Shown here: positions 33,930 through 42,360 of the stretch, one piece after another
Layout of the letters: each line of letters opens with the position of its first letter
Numbering within the stretch: the first letter of the stretch is position 1
Source of the DNA: Gemmatimonadota bacterium
GTDB taxonomy: Bacteria; Gemmatimonadota; Gemmatimonadetes; Longimicrobiales; Gaopeijiaceae
DNA: 45,068 nt
Reading direction: 5' to 3'
Assembly (NCBI GenBank): GCA_022560615.1
Contig: JADFSR010000035.1
Coordinates: 1-45,068 of the forward strand
Program-made: the position numbers and the translations under genes
The notes under the pieces: model-generated
Seen by the model: the letters and a program-made list of their open reading frames with translations, nothing else
Told to the model about the DNA's origin: nothing
Database searches by the model: none

Positions 33930-36113
33930 CTAGTCGCGGCCTCCCCAGGATGCTCGGAAGCCGACCTGGAACGACAGATCGGGTCCAGGCTCGAAGAATC
34001 GGCTACCGAACGCGTTCACCGCCACGGAAGCGATGTAGTCCTTGTCCAACGCGTTCGTCAGCGCGACCCAGGGGGAGAGGTTCATGTTGCCCAAGGTGAT
34101 CTCGTCGAGCCCAGCCCTGAGGTCCACCAGGAAGTAGGAGGGTGTCGTCGTCGTATTCCGATCGTTCACCGGCACTTCATCCATATACGTCCCGGCGATC
34201 TCCGCCCACACCCGACCCGGGCTGAAGCGCAGGACAGCCTGGCCTCGGTTCGGAGACACACCGGGAACCTGGTTGCCGCTCAGGTCGTCCCCACCCAACT
34301 CATATTGCTCGAATTGAGCGTCTATGTGCGCGTAGCTCACATCTCCCCGGACGACCCCGTCACTGGACGCAACAGACAGTGTCGCCTCCAGACCGCGATG
34401 CCGCGACTCGCCCGAGTTTCGGAAGAAGCTCACGTCGTCGAGACCCTCTACCTCGAAACGGACGAGCTCATTTCGGAGATTCGTCTGGTATCCGGTCACT
34501 TCGAAGACGGCGTTCGACCCCATGCTACCACGGATCCCCAATTCGTAGGACTCTCCTCTCATCGGATCGAGGTCCGGGTTGAAGCCACCGGCGGCGTTCG
34601 GTTGATTCGAGAGTTCGCTCGTCGTCGGAGTTTCGAACACCGTGCCGAACGAGGCGAACAGGTTGACGGACGGCCCCGCCGGTACGCTGATCCCGATCGA
34701 AGGACTCACCGCATCCATCGTCCGCGTGCCCGAGTCGTCGGGGTTCTCCGGGGTCACAGGTACGCGGTCGTCGGCTGTGAAGTCGTGGTTGTCATACCTC
34801 AGGCCCGCTAGAACGATCGCTCCGCCCACCAACTTCAGCGTTCCCTGAAGGAAGACGCTCGCACTCCGCACATCCTCAGCTTGATCGAGGAAGGGAGCGG
34901 CTCCCGCCGCAGGCTGACCCGTCCCAAACCCCCTTGCGATCTCCGATCGATCGTCGTTCTGCAAGTTGTAGTCGAATCCACCTTGCCAGTTGAAGTCCGC
35001 AGAGCCGGCCGAAACGGTACTGCCCAACTGGGCGCGAAAGCCCCCTCCCTTCCTCGAGAGATCGATGACGTCGAAGGGGATCGGATTGTTGATGGTCCTG
35101 TGCACGCCGTATGCCGAGAAGTCCGCCTGAAGCGCATCTCCCAGAGGGCCTGCCCAGCGCACACCAGCCTGCTGCTGCTGCAGTGTCTTTCCGGTTCTGA
35201 ATCTGAGATATAGGTCGTTGATCTGACGGTAGACATCGCTTTCGAAGTCATCCGTCTTCGATCCCGCGTTCTCGGCGTCCAGATCCAATACGTTGGCGGT
35301 CAGCGACAGCTCGCCTCCCGCAAGCGGCGTCGTGACTCGCGCGTTGAACCCGAGCCGGTCCGACCCTCCGTAGTTCGTGCCGAGCGTATCGATGCGGGGC
35401 GATCCCGCAGCGATCGTCCGATAGCCGTCCCACCTCTGGGCTGACACGGTCACGAGGTAACCGGTGTTCTCCACCGTCCCGGACGCGGTCAACTGTCCGC
35501 GCCACAACCCGTCACTGCCCGTCACGCCCATGACTTCTGTTTCGAACGGGATCGTCGCGGGATCCCGGGTCGTAAAAGAAAGCACCCCGCCCGCAGCGTT
35601 TCCGAACAGCGCCGACGCTGGCCCTCGGAGGGCCTCGACTCGCGCCAGCGAGCCGATATCCAAATGATCGAGGCTGCTCTGTCCATCGGGGAGCGTCGCT
35701 GGGATCCCGTCGACGATCACCCTAATCCCTCGGAGTCCGAACTGGGCTCGGGCTCCGAACCCGCGAATCGCCACGCGCTCTCCTACGGCCGGGTTGAAGC
35801 GGTTCTGTACCTGGACACCGGGCAACAGCTGGAGCGCGTCCCCCAAGAAGAAGCCACTTCGTCCGCGCTGGAGATCCCTCCCCCTCAACGCCGAGACGGA
35901 GAGCGGCGCCGCGTTTTGCAAGATGGGAGTCCTGAGAACCCGGACCTCGATCGGTGCCAGCGGAATCGTGTCACTCGCTTGCTGCAGCAAGGGAGCGGGT
36001 ACCGCGGCCGCTGCGAAAAGGCCGCTCGGTTGCGACAGAACAACCGTAGCAACGAGGGTCATCAAGGCGAGGGGTCCCAGATTTCCGGGGCTCCTGGTCT
36101 TTTCGCGGGACAT
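33930..36113 (-). CDS. TonB-dependent outer-membrane receptor
   Basis: A 727-aa receptor. ATG 36113 is supported by AGGAGG five bases upstream; an N-terminal signal sequence follows (about residues 15-40). After a TonB-box-like region (PIEVRVLRTP) comes the plug domain (about 60-175) with GVQVQNRFNP, VAIRGFGARAQFGLRGIRVI, VDGIPATLPDGQSSLD and LRGPASALFGNAAGG. The rest is a 22-stranded-type barrel (many alternating aromatic/polar stretches) ending in a GPDLSFQVGFRASWGG tail. It would import siderophores, cobalamin or another scarce ligand with TonB energy. The plug resembles siderophore and iron-type receptors. No substrate-specific neighbours are present, and a link to the cobalamin-dependent MetH is only speculation. 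Confidence 0.93.
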   Translation of the reverse strand: MSREKTRSPGNLGPLALMTLVATVVLSQPSGLFAAAAVPAPLLQQASDTIPLAPIEVRVLRTPILQNAAPLSVSALRGRDLQRGRSGFFLGDALQLLPGVQVQNRFNPAVGERVAIRGFGARAQFGLRGIRVIVDGIPATLPDGQSSLDHLDIGSLARVEALRGPASALFGNAAGGVLSFTTRDPATIPFETEVMGVTGSDGLWRGQLTASGTVENTGYLVTVSAQRWDGYRTIAAGSPRIDTLGTNYGGSDRLGFNARVTTPLAGGELSLTANVLDLDAENAGSKTDDFESDVYRQINDLYLRFRTGKTLQQQQAGVRWAGPLGDALQADFSAYGVHRTINNPIPFDVIDLSRKGGGFRAQLGSTVSAGSADFNWQGGFDYNLQNDDRSEIARGFGTGQPAAGAAPFLDQAEDVRSASVFLQGTLKLVGGAIVLAGLRYDNHDFTADDRVPVTPENPDDSGTRTMDAVSPSIGISVPAGPSVNLFASFGTVFETPTTSELSNQPNAAGGFNPDLDPMRGESYELGIRGSMGSNAVFEVTGYQTNLRNELVRFEVEGLDDVSFFRNSGESRHRGLEATLSVASSDGVVRGDVSYAHIDAQFEQYELGGDDLSGNQVPGVSPNRGQAVLRFSPGRVWAEIAGTYMDEVPVNDRNTTTTPSYFLVDLRAGLDEITLGNMNLSPWVALTNALDKDYIASVAVNAFGSRFFEPGPDLSFQVGFRASWGGRD

Positions 36114-36486
36114 AACGCCTCCTGAAAGGGTGGGCTTCTTGGTGCCCACGGAGCGTAGAAGAGAGCAGCCCGCAGCGTCGGTGTCCAGGCAGAATCGCTA
36201 CGCCCCCAAACCCCTCGACTAGCGCCCCCTGCACAGCCCCCGGCCTCTTGGCGGACTACAGGTATCGGTACACGACCACCCGGACCGAGCGGCACCGTTC
36301 GGACCGCGTCCGGCGGGACGATTTCGAGGACAGCTGCCGGAAGTCGCTTGGAGAGCATCGGCGGTGCGTCGGGAGGGGCGCCGACAGACACCAGCACGGC
36401 CAAGAGACGTTGGCGAAACCGGCCGGACGCAGGAGGCGAGACCGCCCGTGGACCCGTCCCGACCTCCTGTCTATACTCCGGCTCCC
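36114..36486. other. Divergent intergenic region
   Basis: These 373 bases separate the divergent TonB-dependent receptor and small envelope-protein genes. They contain the receptor's ribosome-binding site (36118-36123) and, near the other end, a TATACT box. CGGACCG occurs twice near 36280-36305. No gene, repeat shared with the rest of the window, or structured RNA was recognised. Confidence 0.5.
36472..36477 (+). promoter_or_regulatory. Possible -10 box upstream of the small envelope protein gene
   Basis: TATACT lies 9 nt before the ATG at 36487, with GTGGAC as a weak -35 candidate about 18 nt further upstream. It implies either a leaderless transcript or use of the internal ATG at 36520. 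Confidence 0.35.
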
Positions 36487-37020
36487 ATGACCCAACTCCC
36501 CACGTCTTTCCCCACCACGATGCGGCATTTCGCCCTTCTCACAGCGCTGATCTCGGCCTCGGCGTACGTCCCTTCGGCGGCGCGCTGTCAGAGCTCGACG
36601 GACGACGATGGCATCCGTATAGGCATCAGTGTTGGCGGCGTGAGCACGGTGGGTCTGTTGCTCGAGTACTTCGACGGCAACCGCAGCCTCGACCTGACCG
36701 TGGGCACGTGGGCCTTCCGTGACCTGAGTCTCTCGCTCGTGGTGAAGCAATACTTTGGGGCCAACGCCGTGAGACCCTTCGTGGGCGCGGGCCTGTGGGT
36801 GGTCGCGGCCAAGCCGTCGGACGAGAGACTCGGCCTCGCAGCCGTGCTGAGAGCGCCCGTGGGTGTCGACTGGAACGTGGCCGGCGCACACTCGCTCGGC
36901 GCGAGCATCAACGTCAGCCGAGCGCTTTGGGTTCGGCGCACCGACCCCGAAGACGACCGGCCACTCAACCGCAGGTGGGTCCCGCTCCCCGGCATCTACT
37001 ACCGGTTCGAGCCGCGCTGA
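36487..37020 (+). CDS. Small secreted, probable outer-membrane beta-barrel protein
   Basis: Up to 177 aa from ATG 36487; the internal ATG 36520 gives 166 aa and places the start directly at a classic signal peptide (MRHFALLTALISASAYVPSA), so either start is possible. The mature part alternates polar and hydrophobic residues (RIGISVGGVSTVGLLLEYFD, DLTVGTWAF, LSLVVKQYF, PFVGAGLWVVAA), consistent with a small barrel of about eight strands, and ends LPGIYYRFEPR. No specific family is recognised. It is convergent with the 84-aa gene at 37049-37303. Confidence 0.7.
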   Translation: MTQLPTSFPTTMRHFALLTALISASAYVPSAARCQSSTDDDGIRIGISVGGVSTVGLLLEYFDGNRSLDLTVGTWAFRDLSLSLVVKQYFGANAVRPFVGAGLWVVAAKPSDERLGLAAVLRAPVGVDWNVAGAHSLGASINVSRALWVRRTDPEDDRPLNRRWVPLPGIYYRFEPR

Positions 37021-37048
37021 AGACTAGGCACATGCAACTGCGCCACGC

Positions 37049-37303
37049 TCACCATTCCTCAGGTTCGTCCCAGCTCTCGGACCAGAACTTTCGCTCTTCC
37101 TCATCGATCTCTCTGATGTCGAGCGGCTCATCTTCATCGGCGGTCAGGGTCCCCGTAATCAGGATCGCATCGAGGGCCTCGTCGTCGACCACCGGGATTC
37201 GAGGGCGCAGGTGCTCACGCAAGCGTAGCCGGAGACTGATGCCAGCCGCGAAGGCCAGCAGAACCAGTCCGGTCCAGAAGACGAGCCAGAAGAGTGCGAC
37301 CAT
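37049..37303 (-). CDS. Small single-pass membrane protein, unknown function
   Basis: An 84-aa protein with one N-terminal membrane helix (about residues 3-23, ALFWLVFWTGLVLLAFAAGI), a basic juxtamembrane stretch (LRLRLREHLRPR) and a strongly acidic, Trp-containing tail (DEDEPLDIREIDEEERKFW, SESWDEPEEW). The topology suggests N-out or a short periplasmic N-terminus with a cytoplasmic acidic tail; the charge pattern argues that it is a real protein. I do not recognise a family. The ATG (37301-37303) touches the left end of the repeat element at 37302, so its upstream region is that element. Confidence 0.55.
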   Translation of the reverse strand: MVALFWLVFWTGLVLLAFAAGISLRLRLREHLRPRIPVVDDEALDAILITGTLTADEDEPLDIREIDEEERKFWSESWDEPEEW

Positions 37304-37612
37304 TAGAAGGCTGTTGAAGAGGTACAGCGGGCCGCGTTGGGGATGCCACGGCCCCAGGTCCTAGGCGGGGCGACGACGCCATAGCCGTCGCTACGGCTAG
37401 GAGCCCCAACGACGGAGATGGGGCCGTGCCACCCCAACCCACAGACCTGTGTGTTCAAATCTGCCATGGCGTTGGGCGCATGGCGGTTACGCGGTTGATC
37501 CATCGTCTCTCCTCGTCGCCGTAGCTCGGCTACGACTCCTCGTCGTTCCTTGCCTGAACGCGCGCAAGCGCCACGCGCGCGGCCCACTGTACTTCTTCAA
37601 CAGCCTTCTAAT
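37302..37612. repeat. TIR-bounded dispersed repeat element, copy 2 (inverted relative to copy 1)
   Basis: The ends are inverted copies of ATTAGAAGGCTGTTGAAGA, then a GTACAG and GGGCCGCG stretch (left 37302-37336, right ending at 37612), with two mismatches over about 35 bases. The core 37365-37442 matches 14252-14329 in reverse orientation at roughly 95 percent by eye, including the hairpin TAGCCGT-AGCG-ACGGCTA. Further matches to copy 1 include the CGACGAG/GAGTCGTAGCCG and GAGGAGAGACGA stretches. The right TIR includes the TAG stop of thrC (37608-37610); the left TIR reaches the start codon of the 84-aa gene. No coding capacity. It fills the whole 304-base gap. Confidence 0.78.
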
Positions 37613-38795
37613 CGATCGGCTCCATACCCACGTACTTGAGACCGCTTCCCGTATTGAAGAGCACGACCTCGTCGTCTGCAGAGATCAAGCCCTTCTCCAT
37701 CAGCATGGGGACTGCGGCTGCCGTCGCGCCACCCTCCGGCGCCGCGAAGATGCCGGTGTCCGTCCCGATGTGTCGGACCCACTCTGCCATCACATGGTCC
37801 GCGACGGCAACCGCTCCACCACCAGACTCCCGGAGAGCCCGCAGGATGAGGAAGTCCCCCACTGCACCGGGCACACGCAGCCCCGAAGCGTACGTCGCGG
37901 CTCCCTGCCACGTCTCGGCGCTCTCGCGACCGGCCTCCCACGCCCGTACCATCGGCGCACAGCCGGCGGCCTGCACGGTGAACATCTTGGGTCGCTCGGA
38001 GCCGATCCACCCCAAGCGCTCCATTTCGTCGAATGCCTTCCACATCCCGATCAAACCGGTCCCACCGCCGGTCGGGTAGACGATCGAGTCGGGAAGTCGC
38101 CCGCCCAGCTGCTCGTGAAGTTCGTAGCCCATGGTCTTTTTGCCCTCCACGCGATACGGCTCCTTGAGCGTGGAGAGGTCGAACCATCCGTGCTGCTCGA
38201 CACCTTGCTTCACGACTCGGCCGCAGTCACTGATGAGGCCATCGAGTAGCTGAACGTCCGCGCCGAACGCCGTCATCTCTTCGAGGATCGGCCTCGGCGT
38301 GTCCGTGGGAACGACAACGTGCACGGGGAGACCGGCGGCGGCTCCGTACGCCGCGGCAGCACTGCCAGCGTTGCCCGCAGAGGGAAGCGCGAGCTCCTTC
38401 GCGCCCAGCTCGAGGGCTCGCGAAACCGCGAGGCAGAGGCCCCGATCTTTGAAGCTCCCGGTCGGGTTCTGACCCTCGTCCTTGATCCAGACCTTGCTGA
38501 CTCCGAGACGTGACGCGGTGCGTGGGGCGTCGATGAGCGGCGTCCAACCCTCCCCCAGCTTCACCTGGGCGGAACGATCCCGAACAGGAAGAACCTCTTC
38601 GTAGCGCCAGAGGCTAGCCTCACGCCCAGCGACAGCGTCCGGCGTGAACCGGTCGGCGATGGCGTCCAGGTCGTACCGTGCGAAGAGCGGTTTGCCCGCA
38701 GCCGACAACCCGATCAACTGCTCGCTCTCGACGACTTCGCCGGAGCCCGTGCACTCGAGGTGGGTGGCGCCGGGAAGGGGCGTCTGCTCCGACAT
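37608..38795 (-). CDS. thrC: Threonine synthase
   Basis: A 395-aa PLP enzyme of the threonine synthase/fold-type II family, which converts O-phosphohomoserine to threonine. PLP lysine K116 is in the NPTGSFKDRG motif (110-119). PSAGNAGSAAAAYGAAAGLP (188-207 region) binds phosphate, and YPTGGGTGLIGMWKAF forms the glycine-rich loop. The N-terminal zinc-ribbon-like segment of this subgroup is present in outline (THLECTGSGEVVE then GLSAAGKPLFARYDL), but three of its usual cysteines are lost. ATG 38795 overlaps the CPBP protease stop by one base, suggesting coupling. The last codon TAG lies inside the terminal repeat of the element at 37302-37612. Confidence 0.92.
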   Translation of the reverse strand: MSEQTPLPGATHLECTGSGEVVESEQLIGLSAAGKPLFARYDLDAIADRFTPDAVAGREASLWRYEEVLPVRDRSAQVKLGEGWTPLIDAPRTASRLGVSKVWIKDEGQNPTGSFKDRGLCLAVSRALELGAKELALPSAGNAGSAAAAYGAAAGLPVHVVVPTDTPRPILEEMTAFGADVQLLDGLISDCGRVVKQGVEQHGWFDLSTLKEPYRVEGKKTMGYELHEQLGGRLPDSIVYPTGGGTGLIGMWKAFDEMERLGWIGSERPKMFTVQAAGCAPMVRAWEAGRESAETWQGAATYASGLRVPGAVGDFLILRALRESGGGAVAVADHVMAEWVRHIGTDTGIFAAPEGGATAAAVPMLMEKGLISADDEVVLFNTGSGLKYVGMEPID

Positions 38796-39658
38796 CAGCT
38801 CTCTCTCTCGTTTCGTGTTGCATAGGTGGATTCCGCGCCTTCAGCACGCAGCACGCGGACCCCCAGCGTCAGTGCGATCGCCGCGAACGGAACAAGCCAG
38901 AGCGGAGGGGGAGCCTCGGGATCCGACAGGAGCTCCCTCGACATCGGCATGGAAGCGAGTACGACGATCGACGCGTTGTTGACGAGGTGCATGAGCACAC
39001 CAGTCCAGATCGAGGCGGTGCGCCACACAGCCCATGCAATGACGATACCCAACGAGGCAGTCGGGAGGAACCGGATCACGGTCTGAAACGACAGGTGGAA
39101 CGCGCCGAACATGGCGCCGTTGAGCAGCACGAACCGCCATGGATCGAGCGCGCGCGTACCTCCGAGAAGCACGCCCCGAAAGACGATCTCCTCACAGAAC
39201 GCGGGCGTCACGGCGAGAAGGAGTAGAAGCCACGCCAGTCGCCCCGCGCTGTCCGCAGTGACGAGCTCTTCGAGACCCTCGAGAGTCTCCCAAGGGATAG
39301 GCAGGAAGAACGTCTGGAGCCACCCGACAAACCACGCGGCCGGGGTCGCCCCCGCGATGAGCAGCAAGGCTCCCAGTGCGCCCCGCCGAGTGGGGCGGCC
39401 GAGCGATAGCGTGCGACCGAGGTCGAAGCCCCCCAAGTAGACGAAGAGTAGCGCCGGCACGAAGAGCAGAAGCCACTCCGCGGCGAGCAGGCCGCTCTCG
39501 CCTAGCATGATCTGAAGACGAACGCCCAGGAACAGGAAGAGAAGCGCCACGAAGGCGACGAATCCCAACGCCTGTCCCGGGCGTGGGACTCCGCGGGTGG
39601 GGCCGTGCGCCGGCATGCGCACGCCGTACCGCCTTGCAAGGTCGCGGAAGCGAGTCAT
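38795..39658 (-). CDS. CPBP-family intramembrane metalloprotease
   Basis: A 287-aa polytopic membrane protein of the CAAX/Rce1-like (PF02517) family. Hydrophobic segments cluster at about residues 32-50, 58-78, 95-118, 140-155, 170-190 and 205-270. The family signature is intact: EE at 156-157 followed by FRG (TPAFCEEIVFRGVLLGG), and H188 in FGAFHLSFQ. A later NNASI stretch matches the second conserved His/Asn box. Members cleave membrane-associated peptides or protect against bacteriocins, and some act in regulated proteolysis. It is upstream of thrC with a one-base overlap; an ECF sigma cluster begins divergently 151 nt away. Confidence 0.9.
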   Translation of the reverse strand: MTRFRDLARRYGVRMPAHGPTRGVPRPGQALGFVAFVALLFLFLGVRLQIMLGESGLLAAEWLLLFVPALLFVYLGGFDLGRTLSLGRPTRRGALGALLLIAGATPAAWFVGWLQTFFLPIPWETLEGLEELVTADSAGRLAWLLLLLAVTPAFCEEIVFRGVLLGGTRALDPWRFVLLNGAMFGAFHLSFQTVIRFLPTASLGIVIAWAVWRTASIWTGVLMHLVNNASIVVLASMPMSRELLSDPEAPPPLWLVPFAAIALTLGVRVLRAEGAESTYATRNERES

Positions 39659-39710
39659 CGATTCAGACTAGGCGTTTGAACGTCGGACGCGCCAGCGGCA
39701 TCGTTCGTGA

Positions 39711-39737
39711 AGTGTACATTCACCATGGAGTGTACAT
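39711..39737. promoter_or_regulatory. Paired AGTGTACAT direct repeats, candidate operator/promoter of the sigma cluster
   Basis: AGTGTACAT occurs at 39711-39719 and again at 39729-39737, 18 bp apart (under two helical turns); each copy contains the palindrome TGTACA. They lie in the divergent gap between the CPBP protease and the ECF sigma gene, about 75-100 nt before the sigma start. They could be tandem activator or repressor sites, or the -35-like and -10-like elements of a self-regulated promoter. Confidence 0.45.
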
Positions 39738-39809
39738 CCGCGTGGGGCCTACGACATCTACACACGTAGAAGCAACCCTGTGCGGGATACGGCGCATCGA
39801 AGCGAAGGA

Positions 39810-40391
39810 ATGAAAGAGATCTCTGCGGGACCTTCTGAGAGTCAGTTGATCCGGCTGGCCGCAGCTGGTGACGCCCGAGCGATCCGGACGCTGTACGACC
39901 GGTATTCGCCAAGGGTCTATGCCGTGGTGCGCCGAATCGCCGGCGACGATGATCTGGCTCAAGACTATGCGCAGGAGGCCTGGATCCGAGCGATCCGGGC
40001 CTTACCGACGTTCAGAGGTGACGCGCGCTTCTCGACGTGGCTGCACCGGATCGCGGTGAACGCGGCGCTGCAGGCACTCCGGAAGTCGGAGACCAGAAAG
40101 AAGCGGGAAGGACCGGTACCCGACCAGGTACCGGTAGCGCCCCGCGGAGGCGATGCACTGTTGCAACAGCGGCTCGAGCGAGCTCTAGACGAGCTGCCGC
40201 ATGGAATGAGACGCGTTCTTATCCTCCACGATGTGGAGGGCTATACACATGAGGAGATCGGAGACACGCTGGGCGTGACCTCCGGCACATCGAAGTCACA
40301 GCTGTTCAAGGCGCGAGCGAAGATGAGAGAGATGCTCACTGTCTTGCACGGCGCAGCGCAGGAACATGGAGCAGAAGCATGGAGCATCTAA
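39810..40391 (+). CDS. ECF-family RNA polymerase sigma factor
   Basis: A 193-aa sigma factor from ATG 39810 (a GTG at 39780 is possible; GAAGGA lies immediately before 39810, closer than ideal). Region 2 is seen as ALYDRYSPRVYAVVRRI-like (RTLYDRYSPRVYAVV), DYAQEAWIRAIRALPTFRG and ARFSTWLHRIAVNAAL. Region 4 is LDELPHGMRRVLILHDVEGY and THEEIGDTLGVTSGTSKSQL with KARAKMREML. Region 3 is absent, as in ECF factors. The gene overlaps the following zinc-finger anti-sigma gene by 13 nt. Such sigma factors usually direct envelope-stress regulons and their own promoter. The tandem repeats at 39711-39737 are candidate control sites. Confidence 0.93.
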   Translation: MKEISAGPSESQLIRLAAAGDARAIRTLYDRYSPRVYAVVRRIAGDDDLAQDYAQEAWIRAIRALPTFRGDARFSTWLHRIAVNAALQALRKSETRKKREGPVPDQVPVAPRGGDALLQQRLERALDELPHGMRRVLILHDVEGYTHEEIGDTLGVTSGTSKSQLFKARAKMREMLTVLHGAAQEHGAEAWSI

Positions 40392-41053
40392 ACACTGAGA
40401 CGCTGGCACGGCTGGTGGATCACGCTCCCCGGCCCGAGGAAGCGGCCCATATCGCCGAGTGCGGGGCATGCTCCGCAGAATTGGAGGCGATGCGCGGTCA
40501 GACGGATGCGCTGCGCTCGCTGCCGGAGATCAGGCCTCCTCAGGGGGATTGGCATGGGCTCGAAGCGCGCTTGCGCTCCGAAGGGCTAGTGGAGGACCCC
40601 GGACTATTCCGCAAGATGGGCCTCGCTCAGACACCGGCGTGGATGCGAGCCGCCGCCGCGATCATGCTCTTCCTCTCGGGGACCGGCGCAGGCGCGCTGC
40701 TCACATCGCAGGGCGCGGCGGAGCCGCTGGGCGAGCTCGCGATGCTCTCCAACGCGGCATTCTTCGCGAATACCACGAGCGTCGAAGAAGGGGCGTCAGC
40801 GGTGCGGGTGGCCGAACAGAACTACGTGACAGCGATCACTCGGTATCAACAACTGCTGATCTCACGGTCCGGCATCGAGGCCGGGGTCGATCCGATGAGT
40901 CGGTACGCGGCGCTCGAGCACCTGGCCGCTGTCAGTCAGGCGGCGGTCCGACAGGCTCCGGGTGATTTGTTCCTGAACGGGCTGCTCGTCTCGGTGCTCG
41001 GTGAGCGTGAGGCCACGGCCCGGTTGGTGGCGAGCCGGGACAACTGGTTCTGA
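40379..41053 (+). CDS. Zinc-finger anti-sigma factor with one membrane helix
   Basis: A 224-aa protein. The N-terminus has the ZAS-type motif H24-x3-C28-x2-C31 (AAHIAECGACSAEL), which wraps the partner ECF sigma factor. A membrane helix lies at about 90-109 (RAAAAIMLFLSGTGAGALLT), leaving about 115 residues outside the cytoplasm that have no recognisable domain. The start ATG 40379 overlaps the sigma stop. A 13-14-nt tandem duplication (ATGGAGCA twice) around 40365-40386 provides two closely spaced ATGs, of which only the second is in this frame. Its stop overlaps the PDZ gene start by one base (TGATG). Together they form a sigma/anti-sigma/PDZ operon. Confidence 0.85.
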   Translation: MEHLNTETLARLVDHAPRPEEAAHIAECGACSAELEAMRGQTDALRSLPEIRPPQGDWHGLEARLRSEGLVEDPGLFRKMGLAQTPAWMRAAAAIMLFLSGTGAGALLTSQGAAEPLGELAMLSNAAFFANTTSVEEGASAVRVAEQNYVTAITRYQQLLISRSGIEAGVDPMSRYAALEHLAAVSQAAVRQAPGDLFLNGLLVSVLGEREATARLVASRDNWF

Positions 41054-42360
41054 TGCTCCTTCGAACGCTGTACCGCCTTGCGGCCGTCGGAGCGCTGATC
41101 CTGATGCCCACGTCTGTGCCGGCGCAACGCGCCGACGCGCGCTTCGGGGACGCGTCGCCGGGATGGATCGGAATCTCGATCGCCGTCGTCAGGACCCAGA
41201 CCACCAGCGATGGCGCGACAGCTACCGTCGTGATCACGGACGTGAACGATCCGAGCCCGGCACGCGCCGCGGGGCTACGAGCCGGAGACGTGCTTCTCCG
41301 CATCAACGACATCCGTGACGTGAGGGGCTTCGAGAACGTCGCCAGTCGGCTGTATCTCGATCCCGGTGACCCTGTGCACATCGTGTACGTGAGAGACGGA
41401 CGACGGCACCAGATCGATCTGAGGGCGGGTGATCGCTTCCGAGCCGAGCCCGCGCCCACGTACACGCTTCGCTTCCAGCCGGACTCCATGGTCGAGACCG
41501 CGTTTCGGGCGATGAAGTCGCTCCGCGTGCGGCTCGTGCAAGCCCGTGGCCGCAACGTCCCGCTCGTTGACGTGGCGGTAGACCCCCCGGACCCGGACCC
41601 TGTGATCGCCCGCATCAGGGCGCGCGAAGTCATTGTGGGTCGCGTGACCGAGCCCACACGGCCGGACGACCGGTGGCTCTTCCCCGGACTCGGCACAACA
41701 GCGCGAAGCTGGGTGACCCAGGAGGTCCAAGCACCGTTCGCGTTCTTCGTCTTTCCCGGCGAGCAGCACGACTCGTTGCAGCGGGAGATGGACGAACTGA
41801 ACAATTCGTTTCGCGAAGTGCGGGCGCGTGAGGAAGAGCGGCTCCGTGACCTGATGCGCATTTCGGGCACCCTGCGCGGCAACGAATACGACCGGCAGCT
41901 CGTGCAGATCCGCGGCGTACTGGAGGACCTATCGCGGCGTTCCTCGGGCCTTCGGAAGGCAATGGAAGAGGCGACCGTTTCCACTGCGAGCAACCGTTAC
42001 GCGCTGTCCTTCTCGACGGGAAGGGTCCAGGAGAGGGAGAGGGAGCCGAGAGCCGAGTTTCGACCCCTCGCGCCCTACCTACTCGGTCAGAACCGAGCCA
42101 TAGGCGCTGAAGTGATGGATCTGCGCCCAGAGTTGGCGGCATACTTCCAGGTCGACGGCGGCGTGCTCGTGACCGACGTGCCGAACGAGACGCCTGCGGC
42201 GGCAGCGGGGATCAAGCCCGGCGACGTCATCACCCGGATCGATGGCATCGCCGTGCGGTCGGTGCAGGGCCTGCGACTGGCACTGTCCCGGACCGACGCG
42301 ACGATCCCACTGACGCTGGTTCGCCAGGGGGCGACCAGGACGGTTCTCCTGCGGAGATAG
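41053..42360 (+). CDS. Secreted twin-PDZ protein
   Basis: A 435-aa protein with a signal peptide (MLLRTLYRLAAVGALILMPT, cut near PAQ). The first PDZ domain spans about 35-125 (GWIGISIAVV, PSPARAAGLRAGDVLLRIND). The second spans about 350-435 (GGVLVTDVPNETPAAAAGIK, PGDVITRIDGIAV). Between them are an Arg-rich region and a coiled-coil-like helix (about 235-310, REMDELNNSFREVRAREEER). There is no trypsin-like or other protease domain, unlike DegS/HtrA. Being coupled to an anti-sigma factor, it probably senses or presents misfolded outer-membrane protein C-termini in the periplasm (inference). Its stop TAG directly abuts the convergent stop of the MacB-like gene (sequence TAGCTA). Confidence 0.85.
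   Translation: MLLRTLYRLAAVGALILMPTSVPAQRADARFGDASPGWIGISIAVVRTQTTSDGATATVVITDVNDPSPARAAGLRAGDVLLRINDIRDVRGFENVASRLYLDPGDPVHIVYVRDGRRHQIDLRAGDRFRAEPAPTYTLRFQPDSMVETAFRAMKSLRVRLVQARGRNVPLVDVAVDPPDPDPVIARIRAREVIVGRVTEPTRPDDRWLFPGLGTTARSWVTQEVQAPFAFFVFPGEQHDSLQREMDELNNSFREVRAREEERLRDLMRISGTLRGNEYDRQLVQIRGVLEDLSRRSSGLRKAMEEATVSTASNRYALSFSTGRVQEREREPRAEFRPLAPYLLGQNRAIGAEVMDLRPELAAYFQVDGGVLVTDVPNETPAAAAGIKPGDVITRIDGIAVRSVQGLRLALSRTDATIPLTLVRQGATRTVLLRR

Noticed and set aside
41053-42360. DegS/HtrA-type protease
   Set aside because: Two PDZ domains but no trypsin-like domain or His-Asp-Ser triad between or before them.
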